Shown here one piece after another: positions 8,281 to 16,479 of a stretch of DNA of 64,000 nt (the stretch's first letter is position 1; each line of letters opens with the position of its first letter). Position numbers and translations under genes: made by a program. The notes under the pieces were generated by a model. It made no database searches. It worked only from the letters and a program-made list of their open reading frames with translations, and was not told the origin of the DNA. This DNA is from JADLHS01 sp036274115 (GTDB taxonomy: Bacteria; Verrucomicrobiota; Verrucomicrobiia; Limisphaerales; JADLHS01): NCBI GenBank assembly GCA_036274115.1, contig DASUGI010000263.1, positions 1-64,000 of the forward strand, read 5' to 3'.

Positions 8281-10710
8281 ATGAGACGACTTTCCTGGTT
8301 TACCCTGCTGTTGGCGGCAGGTGGAATCCCCGCAGTGTTGGTGTTGCACGCTGACAGCAGCGGCGGCAAGACCGAGGCAAATGCACCCCAAGTTGAAGTG
8401 ACGCTGAGTGATCGGCTTGCGCCCGGCCCGAGCGACGCCGAAATCGCCTATGTCACGGCCCGTCTGCTTGAACAGCACCATTTCCTCCAGCAGCCGCTCG
8501 ATGATAATTTGTCCGAAAAGTTTTTTGAGCGGTACATAGAAACCCTCGACCCTCAAAAGCTGCATTTTACACAGGCAGACTTGAACGAGTTCGCCACCTA
8601 CCGCACGAACCTCGACAATTTGACCGTGGGCCGCCGCCGGGCTGCGGATACCGCGCCAGCCTACAAAATTTTCAATCGGTTTCGCGAGCGCCTTGAGCAA
8701 CGGGTCAATTACGCCTATGAATTGTTGAAGACCGAAAAGTTCGTCTTTGATACCGAGGAACGGGCTCTGATCAACCGGCGCGATGCCGAACCACCGGCTG
8801 ACCTGGACGAGGCGAAGCAGCTCTGGCGTCAGCGCCTGCGGGGTGAGTACTTGCAGGAGAAACTGGCGAAGTATGCCGCGAAGAAAAAGGCCGAACGATC
8901 CGCCGCAAAAACCAACACGGTCACTTCCGTGGGGACTTCCAATTCGAACGAAGCAAAGGCCAACACTGGGACCCTCACCACAGCTACAAATAACGCAGTC
9001 GCCGAAAAACCCAGGAAAACGGACGAGGAGGAAATCGTTGATACCCTCACACGTCGCTACACCCGCCAATCGCATTTTTTTCGCGAGTTGGATAGCGACG
9101 ACGTGCTGGAGTATTACCTGACTTCCCTGGCCCACGTTTACGATCCCCACACCGACTACATGGGGCGTTCTCAGGCGGAGAATTTTGCCATCACCATGAA
9201 CCTGGCGCTCTTTGGCATCGGCGCCGTACTTACCACTGACATGGATGGTTACTGCAAGATCATGGATATCAAGCCTGGTCCTGCGATGAACAGCAAGAAA
9301 CTCAAGGTTGGTGATCGCATTGTGGCCGTGGCCCAAAGCAACGCGCCGCCGGTGGACGTCGTGGAGATGAACCTCAACAAAGTCGTCGCGATGATTCGCG
9401 GCCCCAAAGGCAGCCAGGTGACGTTGACGGTTGTGTCCGCGGACAGCACATCGGACCGCCGGGACGTAACCCTGATTCGGGATGAGATCAAACTCGACGA
9501 CCAGGCAGCGAAAGCGAAGATCATTGATCTACCGACGGAGAACGGACAGACCGTTCGCGTTGGCGTGATTGACTTGCCGTCCTTCTATGTTCCGATGGAT
9601 TTGGGCAGTTCGCGCAAACTTTTGGCGGCGGATGGTGATGGAGGACCGCATTACACGTCCGGCGATGTGGCCCGGTTGCTCACCAAGTTAAAGGCGGAAA
9701 ACTGTCAGGGCATTGTGCTGGACTTGAGGCGCAACGGCGGTGGGTCACTGGAGGAATGTGTGAAATTGACCGGTTTGTTCATCAAAGGCGGGCCGATCGT
9801 CCAGGTCAGCGACGGGAAGGAGCAGCCCCATATCGATAATGATCCTGATAATAGTTGCCTCTACGACGGACCGCTGGTGGTACTTACCAGCCGCTTAAGT
9901 GCCTCCGCTTCTGAAATTCTTGCGGGCGCGCTTCAAGATTACGGCCGGGCCGTGGTCGTGGGTGATCTCTCCACGCACGGCAAAGGCACTGTGCAGCAGT
10001 TGAATCCGCTCCGCTATTTTATCGAGCCGCGCGGAGTTCACACCAACGATCCTGGCACACTGAAAATCACCAAAGCCAAGTTTTACCGCGCCAGTGGCGC
10101 TTCAACTCAATTGAAAGGTGTGATGTCAGACATCGTCCTGCCTTCCAAGTTCAACGTCATGAAGGATATTGGCGAGAGTGCCTTGGAAAATGCACTCCGC
10201 TGGGACGAAATCCGACCCAGCAAGTATGAAAAGCTTGACCGTGTCGCGCCCTTCCTGCCGGAATTATTGAGCCGCTCGAGCGATCGCGTATCAACGAACC
10301 AGGATTTCGCCTATATCCGCGAGGACATTGAGCAATTCCGCAAGCTTCAGGCGGAGAATTCAATCTCTCTGAACGAGAAAGAGCGCATCAAAGAATGGGA
10401 AGAAGAAGATGCGCGCCAACGCGCCCGTGACAAGGAGCGTCTCGCGCGGAAGACCGTCGAGCCTACGGTTTACGAGTTAACGCTCAAGCAAGCGGAATTG
10501 CCCGGATTGCCGCCGCCAGTTGCCAAAACCAACGCTCCGGCAGCCGATATCGCGGGCGGTCAGCTGGAGGATGTCGAGGAAGACGCGCCTCCGGCAGTGG
10601 ACGCCACGTTGGAGGAAACCCAGCGAATCCTGGTTGATTACATTGGGTTGCTGGCTCGAAAAGGCATTGCTTCCACCGAGCGAGCCACAACCGTCACGAC
10701 AACACCCTGA
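8281..10710 (+). CDS. prc: Carboxy-terminal processing protease, Prc/Tsp type (S41A)
   Basis: Periplasmic serine protease that degrades or trims proteins from the C-terminus. From the Met at 8281 the protein has a signal peptide (MRRLSWFTLLLAAGGIPAVLVLHA); an ATG at 8236 would add 15 residues. Order: N-terminal helical domain (LLEQHHFLQQPLDD... ETLDPQKLHFTQADL), a low-complexity Asn/Thr/Ala linker near residues 215-250, a PDZ domain (IGAVLTTDMDGYCKIMDIKPG), and the S41 domain. The Ser-Lys dyad is Ser542 (middle Ser of SASAS) and Lys568 (HGKGTVQ), with Asp553 in QDYG, matching E. coli Prc S430/K455/D441 apart from one extra residue before the lysine. A DUF3340-like C-terminal region follows. 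809 residues; heads an operon with three downstream genes spaced 17-38 bp apart. Confidence 0.93.
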   Translation: MRRLSWFTLLLAAGGIPAVLVLHADSSGGKTEANAPQVEVTLSDRLAPGPSDAEIAYVTARLLEQHHFLQQPLDDNLSEKFFERYIETLDPQKLHFTQADLNEFATYRTNLDNLTVGRRRAADTAPAYKIFNRFRERLEQRVNYAYELLKTEKFVFDTEERALINRRDAEPPADLDEAKQLWRQRLRGEYLQEKLAKYAAKKKAERSAAKTNTVTSVGTSNSNEAKANTGTLTTATNNAVAEKPRKTDEEEIVDTLTRRYTRQSHFFRELDSDDVLEYYLTSLAHVYDPHTDYMGRSQAENFAITMNLALFGIGAVLTTDMDGYCKIMDIKPGPAMNSKKLKVGDRIVAVAQSNAPPVDVVEMNLNKVVAMIRGPKGSQVTLTVVSADSTSDRRDVTLIRDEIKLDDQAAKAKIIDLPTENGQTVRVGVIDLPSFYVPMDLGSSRKLLAADGDGGPHYTSGDVARLLTKLKAENCQGIVLDLRRNGGGSLEECVKLTGLFIKGGPIVQVSDGKEQPHIDNDPDNSCLYDGPLVVLTSRLSASASEILAGALQDYGRAVVVGDLSTHGKGTVQQLNPLRYFIEPRGVHTNDPGTLKITKAKFYRASGASTQLKGVMSDIVLPSKFNVMKDIGESALENALRWDEIRPSKYEKLDRVAPFLPELLSRSSDRVSTNQDFAYIREDIEQFRKLQAENSISLNEKERIKEWEEEDARQRARDKERLARKTVEPTVYELTLKQAELPGLPPPVAKTNAPAADIAGGQLEDVEEDAPPAVDATLEETQRILVDYIGLLARKGIASTERATTVTTTP

Positions 10711-10731
10711 CCAATGTTGGGCCCGCGAACC

Positions 10732-11322
10732 ATGAAGACTTGCGCTGCGTTTGCGTTTATCGGCGGTTTTCTGGCGGTTCACGCGTTGGGGCAGGGGTCG
10801 GCGGTGATGATCAAGAATCGAGCGAAGGAAACGGTAAATCAGAACAACGTTCGCCAGGGAGTTCCACCGCCATCCACACCGCCACCCGGCAGCCCGCCCG
10901 CCCAGGGCAAACCGGCTGCGCCCGCAGCGACCGGGGTTTCACCGACACAGAGCATTGCCAAACTCAAGGCTGACCTGGTCAACTTTAAGACGGGTTCTCC
11001 GGCGACGGCGGAACAAAAGCAACAATTCATCAAGGATCTCGCCGTGGCGGCGCGCTCGGGCAAACCGTCCCTGCCCACCGTAACGAAATTCGTGGATTCA
11101 TTGACCATCGGTTTATCGGAGGTTTCACTCACTGAAGACCAGCAAGGTCGCCTGGCGCGGAACATCGACGCAGTTTTGAACAGCAAGCCGCTGCCCGCAG
11201 CGCAATTTGACGCCATCATAGCCGATGTCCAGGCCATCATGCAGGTGGGCAGTCTCAAGCGGACCTCTGCAGTCAACATTGCCAAGGACCTTAAAGCGGT
11301 CGGCGCCGAAGTCAGGCGTTGA
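10732..11322 (+). CDS. Small exported protein of unknown function
   Basis: 196 residues, 21 bp after the protease gene. It has a signal peptide (MKTCAAFAFIGGFLAVHALGQG), a proline-rich linker (GVPPPSTPPPGSPPAQGKP) and a helical domain with KLKADLVNFKTGSPATAEQK, LPTVTKFVDSLTIGLSEVSL and LARNIDAVLNSKPLPAAQFD. I do not recognise the family. Its place between a periplasmic protease and a periplasmic methionine sulfoxide reductase suggests an envelope role, possibly as a protease partner. The ATG at 10732 is chosen for the signal peptide; an ATG at 10714 would add MLGPRT. Confidence 0.75.
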   Translation: MKTCAAFAFIGGFLAVHALGQGSAVMIKNRAKETVNQNNVRQGVPPPSTPPPGSPPAQGKPAAPAATGVSPTQSIAKLKADLVNFKTGSPATAEQKQQFIKDLAVAARSGKPSLPTVTKFVDSLTIGLSEVSLTEDQQGRLARNIDAVLNSKPLPAAQFDAIIADVQAIMQVGSLKRTSAVNIAKDLKAVGAEVRR

Positions 11323-11339
11323 GGTGAATTTCCTCTGCA

Positions 11340-11567
11340 ATGAGCACGCCCCTCGAGGTTAAGTGTCCGACGTGCCGCAAATCAGGTACTTGGTTCGCCG
11401 GGAAGTACGGTCCCTTCTGCTCGCATCGCTGCAAACTGATCGACCTGGGCAAGTGGTTTTCCGAAGCGCACACCGTCTCCAGCCCGCTTCGTCCGGAAGA
11501 TTTGGCAAACTGCGCTGATGGGTCGGCCGACCGGAACGCGGATCGTTCGGAATCTGCTGGAGAGTAA
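11340..11567 (+). CDS. yacG: DNA gyrase inhibitor YacG-type zinc protein
   Basis: 75 residues with the YacG zinc knuckle CPTCRKSGTW(x7)FCSHRCKLIDLGKWFSE, giving four cysteines (C-x2-C, C-x3-C), followed by a short flexible tail. In E. coli YacG binds GyrB and blocks DNA binding by gyrase. The gene lies 17 bp after the previous stop and 38 bp before msrA, so it appears to be carried in the same transcript. Confidence 0.9.
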   Translation: MSTPLEVKCPTCRKSGTWFAGKYGPFCSHRCKLIDLGKWFSEAHTVSSPLRPEDLANCADGSADRNADRSESAGE

Positions 11568-11605
11568 ATGGTGGGCTCAAGCGGGAATGCTCGACATAGT
11601 TTGAT

Positions 11606-12223
11606 ATGAAACGCGCGATAACGCTGTTCTTGTGCCTGACTGGGCTTTCTGTGCACGCAGTTGATTCCACCAACTCAATGACGATGAACACGACAAACAC
11701 CACCGAACTGGCCACTGTGGGCGGCGGCTGCTTTTGGTGCACCGAAGCCATTTTCCAGATGCTGCCCGGTGTAAAATCGGTGACCAGTGGCTACGCGGGT
11801 GGCAAGACGGAGAATCCGACTTACAAAGAGGTGTGCGAGGGAACTACGGGGCATGCCGAGGTGATCCAGATTGAATTCGACCCCAAAAAAATCTCTTACG
11901 AGAAAATTCTGGAAACCTTTTGGGAGGCGCACGATCCCACGACCCTGAATCGCCAGGGCCCGGATACCGGCACCCAATACCGTTCCATCATTCTTTATCA
12001 CAGCCCGGCTCAAAAGCTGGCGGCTGAAAAGTCAAAGGCCGAGGCGCAGCAGAACTTTCTTCAACCTGTCGTGACCGAGATCGTGCCGCTGACGAAGTTC
12101 TACAAGGGCGAGGATTACCATCAGGACTTTTATCGCAATAACCCCAACCAGGGCTACTGTCGTGCGATAATTCGCCCGAAAGTCGAGAAGTTCGAGAAGA
12201 AGCTCAAGTCCCAGGAGAAATAA
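11606..12223 (+). CDS. msrA: Secreted peptide-methionine (S)-S-oxide reductase
   Basis: Repairs oxidised methionine. The catalytic GGGCFWCTEA places the nucleophile at Cys42; the family order continues with GYAGGKTENPTYKEVCEGTTGHAEV, FWEAHDPTTLNRQGPDTGTQYRS and the C-terminal GYCRAIIRPK. 205 residues. A signal peptide (MKRAITLFLCLTGLSVHA) means it acts outside the cytosol, fitting an operon headed by a periplasmic protease. No MsrB domain is fused. Confidence 0.95.
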   Translation: MKRAITLFLCLTGLSVHAVDSTNSMTMNTTNTTELATVGGGCFWCTEAIFQMLPGVKSVTSGYAGGKTENPTYKEVCEGTTGHAEVIQIEFDPKKISYEKILETFWEAHDPTTLNRQGPDTGTQYRSIILYHSPAQKLAAEKSKAEAQQNFLQPVVTEIVPLTKFYKGEDYHQDFYRNNPNQGYCRAIIRPKVEKFEKKLKSQEK

Positions 12224-12254
12224 AAAGGCCGCTGATTTTGGTGAACCAGCGGCC
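12222..12254 (-). terminator. Intrinsic terminator for the minus-strand Pro/Ala-rich gene
   Basis: Stem GGCCGCTG / CAGCGGCC (12227-12234 with 12247-12254) and a 12-base loop. Read on the minus strand it is followed by TTTTT (12226-12222), 27 bp after the stop of the gene ending at 12282. It also lies just behind msrA and may stop both transcripts. Confidence 0.8.
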
Positions 12255-12281
12255 CTCGGGGAAACTTTGGCTATGTTTCGC

Positions 12282-12920
12282 CTATGGCTCGGCGATTATC
12301 GCTGCCCGTTGCGTGTGATATTCCTGTGAGGTAATGGCGTCCGCGCGATAACGTGCGAGCAATTCAGCCAGCTTGGCTTGCTTGGCCGGAGAGAACGGAG
12401 AAGCCGGCACTTCAATCGGCTTGTAAGTCGATGTCGCCACTGGTGTTGCTGCCGGTTTGGCCGCGGGCGCGGGAGCGGCACCGGGTTTCGGCGCGGGGGC
12501 CGGGGCCACAGCGGCAACCGGCGCGGGCTGGGGCGTCGCTTGCATTTCCTGAAGCTTCTGCCGCAGCGCCTCACGCGCCCGAGCGAGGCTCTCGGCATTA
12601 TCCGGATTTGGCACTGGCTCGAAGGTTTCTGCTGGTGTTTGCGCCGCGGGAGTTGGTGTCGCCGGTGGCGGCGCAACGGGCGCGGGCTGCGCGGGCTCGG
12701 GCGGTGGCGTCACCGGGGTCGGCTCGGCCGGTTTCGGTGCGGCCTCAGGTTTGGCCGCAGTTACCGGTTGAGCTTGGGCGGCGTTGGGTTGCTCCAGGGC
12801 GCGACGGAGCGCCTCGCGCAATTTCGCCTGTTCTTCAGTGTCCGGTCCGCCTTGCACTTGCAACGGCAGAATCACTGCGGCCAATACGCCCGCAGCGAGT
12901 AAATACTTCGAGGTCTGCAT
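12282..12920 (-). CDS. Proline/alanine-rich exported protein with SHOCT-like C-terminus
   Basis: 212 residues with a signal peptide (MQTSKYLLAAGVLAAVILPLQVQG), then two short helical segments (EEQAKLREALRRALEQ and LARAREALRQKLQEM) separated by long Pro/Ala runs, and a C-terminal helix pair (KQAKLAELLARYRADAITSQEYHTQRAAII) resembling the SHOCT motif, a short oligomerisation module. Function unknown; the Pro/Ala segments suggest a spacer across the periplasm or cell wall. It has its own terminator (12222-12254). High GC makes long open frames on the opposite strand, which I regard as shadows. Confidence 0.75.
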   Translation of the reverse strand: MQTSKYLLAAGVLAAVILPLQVQGGPDTEEQAKLREALRRALEQPNAAQAQPVTAAKPEAAPKPAEPTPVTPPPEPAQPAPVAPPPATPTPAAQTPAETFEPVPNPDNAESLARAREALRQKLQEMQATPQPAPVAAVAPAPAPKPGAAPAPAAKPAATPVATSTYKPIEVPASPFSPAKQAKLAELLARYRADAITSQEYHTQRAAIIAEP

Positions 12921-12972
12921 AGGATTCTTCTACGTCAAATCCGCGCGACGCGCAACAGCTTTCCCGGTGAAA

Positions 12973-13977
12973 TCAAGCAGCCATTGGCCCCAGTCTGCGC
13001 CAGACCGAACCGAACGGATAACGCACAAGCGTTTGCACGATAATACGGCGCACCTCGGCACGGCTGACCTTTATGCGTTGGGAGGCATCGAGAATATTTC
13101 CCGATCGCAACCGACGAATGGTTTCCATTCCAATAAGAATCGGCCAGGCGCAGGCCAGGCGCACGCGCACCTGCCCGTACGGCACGGTATTGGTGTAATT
13201 CCAACCGGCGACCAGATGCGCCTCCGCCCGGTTGAGGTACCGTCGATAAAGCGGCGCAAACCGGGCCTGGTTGGCCTCTTGTAATAAATCTGCCGGGCTC
13301 AGGCCGTTCCGGGCCAATTCATCCATTGGCACATAGCAACGGCCTTTTCGCAAATCCGCCGGCAAATCGCGAAGGATATTTACCAGTTGCAATCCTTTCC
13401 CGAACCGAACGCCATCCTTTAGCAACCGTGCCTCATCCAGCGTGGCATCGGGAAATAAGTGAGTGCGACACATCTTCGTCCAGAATTCGCCGACACACCC
13501 CGCCACGCGGTAGGTGTAGTCATCCAACTCACCTTCGGTCGGCAAAGCGATGATGTTGTCACGTGAAGCGCCCGCGAACCGCTGCAGATCCAATTCCTGC
13601 CCACTGATGATCGTCCGCAATACGTCCCGCAAGCGTTGCAAATCGTCCGGCGCCAGCCCGCGCAACCCGGCCAGGCTGCGATCACACTGTTTTAATAGCT
13701 CGCGCTCGGCGGGATCACCCTGACGATCGGCCAGAGTGGTAAAATCGAGAGGCGCTTCATCTGCCCCCCGAATTCTCTCGCGCAACTGTTGCAAGGCGCG
13801 CAACCGTTGCTCCATGGGAACGATCTCCGTATCCGCAATCGTGTCGGTCGTGCGCGCGAGCAAGTAGGCGAGGCCGATTTGGGATCGCACCGCACCCGGC
13901 AAAGCCCGCAGCGTCAGATAAAACGAACGCGAAGTTTGCTTCAGGAGATTCCTGCTCTCTGGATTCAGCCCTGCCAC
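12973..13977 (-). CDS. Squalene/phytoene synthase family protein, probable squalene synthase
   Basis: Head-to-head prenyl transferase of 334 residues that would join two C15 (squalene) or C20 (phytoene) diphosphates. Substrate-binding motif one is LLARTTDTIADTE (Asp45 and Asp49); motif two is LVNILRDLPADLRKGRCYVP. Other family signs are SRSFYLTLRALP at the start and YTYRVAGCVGEFW. The start region and DTIAD spelling are closest to what I remember of squalene synthases from Verrucomicrobiota, so hopanoid or sterol precursor synthesis is more likely than carotenoids, but no cyclase or desaturase gene lies in the window to confirm this. In motif two the second acid follows three residues (DLPAD). 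Confidence 0.85.
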   Translation of the reverse strand: MAGLNPESRNLLKQTSRSFYLTLRALPGAVRSQIGLAYLLARTTDTIADTEIVPMEQRLRALQQLRERIRGADEAPLDFTTLADRQGDPAERELLKQCDRSLAGLRGLAPDDLQRLRDVLRTIISGQELDLQRFAGASRDNIIALPTEGELDDYTYRVAGCVGEFWTKMCRTHLFPDATLDEARLLKDGVRFGKGLQLVNILRDLPADLRKGRCYVPMDELARNGLSPADLLQEANQARFAPLYRRYLNRAEAHLVAGWNYTNTVPYGQVRVRLACAWPILIGMETIRRLRSGNILDASQRIKVSRAEVRRIIVQTLVRYPFGSVWRRLGPMAA

Positions 13978-14071
13978 CGGAGCACTATTGCGAATGGCTC
14001 GGCTGAAATCCAGTCTCCTCCGCGCGCGAAAATGGAATTGATTCCCGCGGCAACCTTAACAAACTCCACCC

Positions 14072-14842
14072 GTGACGCGGGACGAGTTTGACGCTCTGAT
14101 TCGCCGGCTGGAGGAGGTTTCCCGGCAAAACCCGAAACTTTTCGTGGCTCGCGTGGCGGGACTGGTCGTTCTGGCTTACGGCTATCTCACCTTGATTCTC
14201 TTTGGCTCGCTGGCTTTTTGTCTGGGCATCATCGCGTTGATTATCTATGCGCCGAACGCTTTAACCATCAAGCTCGGGTTTGCGGGACTGATTCTCTTTG
14301 GCGGTATCTTCTGGGCCGTGTTGCGCGGGCTTTGGGTGCGACTGGAGCGGCCGAAGGGCCTGGCGATCGCACGCGCCCAGTCCCCGAAACTCTTTGCGAT
14401 GCTCGACGAATTGCGCGCGGCGCTTCAATGCAAACCTTTCCACGAGGTCCTTTTAATCAATGATCACAATGCCGCGGTGGTCCAGACGCCGCGCCTGGGT
14501 GTTTTTGGCTGGCACCGCAACTACCTCCTGCTGGGGCTGCCCCTCATGCAGAGTCTTGGCCCGGACGAGTTCAAAGCGGTGCTGGCTCACGAGTTCGCAC
14601 ACTCGTCGCGAGGCCATGGCCGTTTTGGGAACTGGCTCTATCGAGTGCGCCGGAGCTGGGAACGCATCTTCGAACAGATGGCCCGGCAGGGTTCGAGCGG
14701 CGGATTTTTTCTCACGGGTTTCATCAAGCGCTTCTGGCCGTATTTCAATGGCCATGCCTTCGTGCTGGCCCGCGCCAACGAATACGAAGCCGACGCCTGT
14801 TCCGTCCGTTTGGCCGGCGCCGATGCCGCCGCGAACGCTTGA
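14072..14842 (+). CDS. M48-type zinc metallopeptidase, N-terminal part (frame broken)
   Basis: Membrane peptidase of the HtpX/Ste24 group. Starts with GTG at 14072. Two membrane segments at about 28-60 and 68-87 precede the catalytic domain. Zinc site: His173, Glu174 and His177 in AHEFAHSSRGH, with the third ligand Glu237 in ANEYEADA. The frame stops at 14842 (TGA) right after GADAAANA. Shifting by one base joins it to the following frame as NA-L-MRLPIDGSLLNEKFWP, which reads like a continuous protein, so the gene is probably one base short here. The stop overlaps the next ATG (14842-14844), so re-initiation could also yield two chains. Confidence 0.85.
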   Translation: MTRDEFDALIRRLEEVSRQNPKLFVARVAGLVVLAYGYLTLILFGSLAFCLGIIALIIYAPNALTIKLGFAGLILFGGIFWAVLRGLWVRLERPKGLAIARAQSPKLFAMLDELRAALQCKPFHEVLLINDHNAAVVQTPRLGVFGWHRNYLLLGLPLMQSLGPDEFKAVLAHEFAHSSRGHGRFGNWLYRVRRSWERIFEQMARQGSSGGFFLTGFIKRFWPYFNGHAFVLARANEYEADACSVRLAGADAAANA

Positions 14843-15990
14843 TGCGATTGCCCATCGACGGCTCGTTGCTGAACGAAAAATTCTGGCCGCACATTCGCAC
14901 CCAGACCAGAAGCAGCAAGGAACCACCGGCCGCCGTGATGTTGATGCAGGCAAACGCGCTGAAATCCGGCCCGACCCGTGACGACTCAGCCCGTTGGTTG
15001 AAGCAGGCTTTTCTCATCGAGACCAACAATGGCGACACGCATCCCTGCTTGAAAGATCGCTTGCGCGCCATGAATCGCGTGCCCGCCGGCGTTGAACGGG
15101 GAGAATTCCCGGAGGCACCGCCACGACCGTCGCAAACGGCGGCGGAGTTCTTTCTGGGGTCGCAGGCTGACGTCGGCATGCAACAGCTGAGCGAGGAATG
15201 GAGCCGGGCCGTGGCGGAACAATGGGCCGCGCTTCACGAACGCGACCGCAAACTGGCCGAGGAACTCACCGCCCTGGAGAAGCCGGCCAACGCGGAGGAA
15301 CTCTGGACCCGGGCTGTCAAGTTGATGGAACTGCGCGATGAGGATGCCGCGTTCCCCTTGATTGACCAGTTACTCCGACTCGATCCTCAGCACGTTGGCG
15401 CGAATTTTGTTCGCGGTCAGCACCTGTTGGAGCAGGATGATCCCCGCGGCGTCGAATTCATTGAGACGGCGATGGCGGCCGATCCGACTTGCACCCGGGA
15501 CGGGTGCGGCCTGCTTTACGGATATTACCAGCGCACCGGTCAGCGGGAAAAACTGCGTCCGCTCGAGAACCGTGTGGACGCCTTTCAGGAGGAAGCCAAC
15601 AAGGCACAACACGAGCGTGCTAATATCACGGCGGCGGATCAATTCCTGCCGCACGAACTCAAGCCGGAACAGCTCGCTGAGTTGCGGAAAATCGTGAGCG
15701 GGGAACCCGAAATTGTCTCGGTGGCCGTGGCGAAAAAGCAGGTCCGCTATTTCCCAAAAACTCCCTGCTATGTCATCGCTCTTCGAATAAAAGTCGCCAC
15801 GCTTTCATTTCGTCGTTCCAGCGCGAACCAGGAACTTACCGGGCGTGTGGCGGATCGGGTCAAGCTCCCGGGCAATTTCCTCGTTTTCGTTGACGAACAG
15901 AATTTGAAAGCTCTGGCGAAGAAGATTTTTCCGGTTCCCGGCGCAACGGTTTACGACCGTTCTGTTCCCGGGCCACCGCCCTTGGCCTGA
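14842..15990 (+). CDS. C-terminal part of the M48 peptidase, separate frame
   Basis: 382 residues from the ATG overlapping the stop of the upstream frame. The first 80 residues (WLKQAFLIETNNGDTHPCLKDRLRAMN) carry the THPCLKDRL element that commonly follows the EADA motif in large M48 proteins, showing this is the same gene interrupted. The rest has TPR-like helices (ELWTRAVKLMELRDEDAAFPLIDQLL) and an alpha/beta end with VSVAVAKKQVRYFP and PCYVIALRIKV. It has no catalytic residues and no signal peptide. The last 40 bp overlap the convergent thioesterase gene. Confidence 0.75.
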   Translation: MRLPIDGSLLNEKFWPHIRTQTRSSKEPPAAVMLMQANALKSGPTRDDSARWLKQAFLIETNNGDTHPCLKDRLRAMNRVPAGVERGEFPEAPPRPSQTAAEFFLGSQADVGMQQLSEEWSRAVAEQWAALHERDRKLAEELTALEKPANAEELWTRAVKLMELRDEDAAFPLIDQLLRLDPQHVGANFVRGQHLLEQDDPRGVEFIETAMAADPTCTRDGCGLLYGYYQRTGQREKLRPLENRVDAFQEEANKAQHERANITAADQFLPHELKPEQLAELRKIVSGEPEIVSVAVAKKQVRYFPKTPCYVIALRIKVATLSFRRSSANQELTGRVADRVKLPGNFLVFVDEQNLKALAKKIFPVPGATVYDRSVPGPPPLA

Positions 15991-16367
15991 AGTCTCTTCA
16001 CAAAGCTGGCGATGCTTACAACGGCCCGCCGGTGAACACCGCGCACGATCAGTTCGTGTTCGTCCCGCGCCTCAATCTGAAAATCCACCAGACGACCGGT
16101 ATGACCGATCACCCGCGCGGTGGCAGTGACCGTCGCGCCTAATGGCGAAGGCGCGAGATGTTTCAAGTCAAGCTCCACACCTACGCTGCGTTCGTCCGCT
16201 TCAAGGAACGGAACGATGGCCAGACGCGCGGTGCGTTCCAGAATGCCGATGAGATGGGGCGTGCTCAGCACGGCAGGCATTCCGTCTGAAGCGAACTCGA
16301 TACAATGCTTTTGCTCGACTACAAACGTCGTCTCTCCGGTCGTGCCAATGCCAGGAACGGATTTCAT
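15951..16367 (-). CDS. Hotdog-fold thioesterase family protein
   Basis: 138 residues, cytosolic. The pattern FVVEQKHCIEFASDGMPAVLSTPHLIGILERTA with VGVELDLKHLAPSPLGATVTATARV and HRRAVVSIASFVKRLQ matches the fluoroacetyl-CoA-thioesterase-like branch of the hotdog superfamily, in which proteins hydrolyse small acyl-CoA esters. The true substrate cannot be told from sequence. Its 3' end overlaps the M48 gene by 40 bp. Confidence 0.8.
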   Translation of the reverse strand: MKSVPGIGTTGETTFVVEQKHCIEFASDGMPAVLSTPHLIGILERTARLAIVPFLEADERSVGVELDLKHLAPSPLGATVTATARVIGHTGRLVDFQIEARDEHELIVRGVHRRAVVSIASFVKRLQAKGGGPGTERS

Positions 16368-16479
16368 AACTCTGGTTGCAGGCTACCGGTTTGGGGGCGA
16401 CGCGTCAGCAACGGTTTGACCGACCGCATTCGTCTAAGGCTTGATTCCAGTCCGTCCGGACGCGTATTCGTTCCGGCGA

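Noticed and set aside
12353..12922. Long open frames on the plus strand opposite the Pro/Ala-rich gene
   Set aside because: GC-rich Pro/Ala codons leave the opposite strand free of stops; the peptide is Arg-rich without domains, and the minus strand has signal peptide, helices and terminator.
14072..15990. Programmed -1 frameshift in the M48 gene
   Set aside because: No X-XXY-YYZ slippery site before the junction; a one-base loss or coupled re-initiation explains it more simply.
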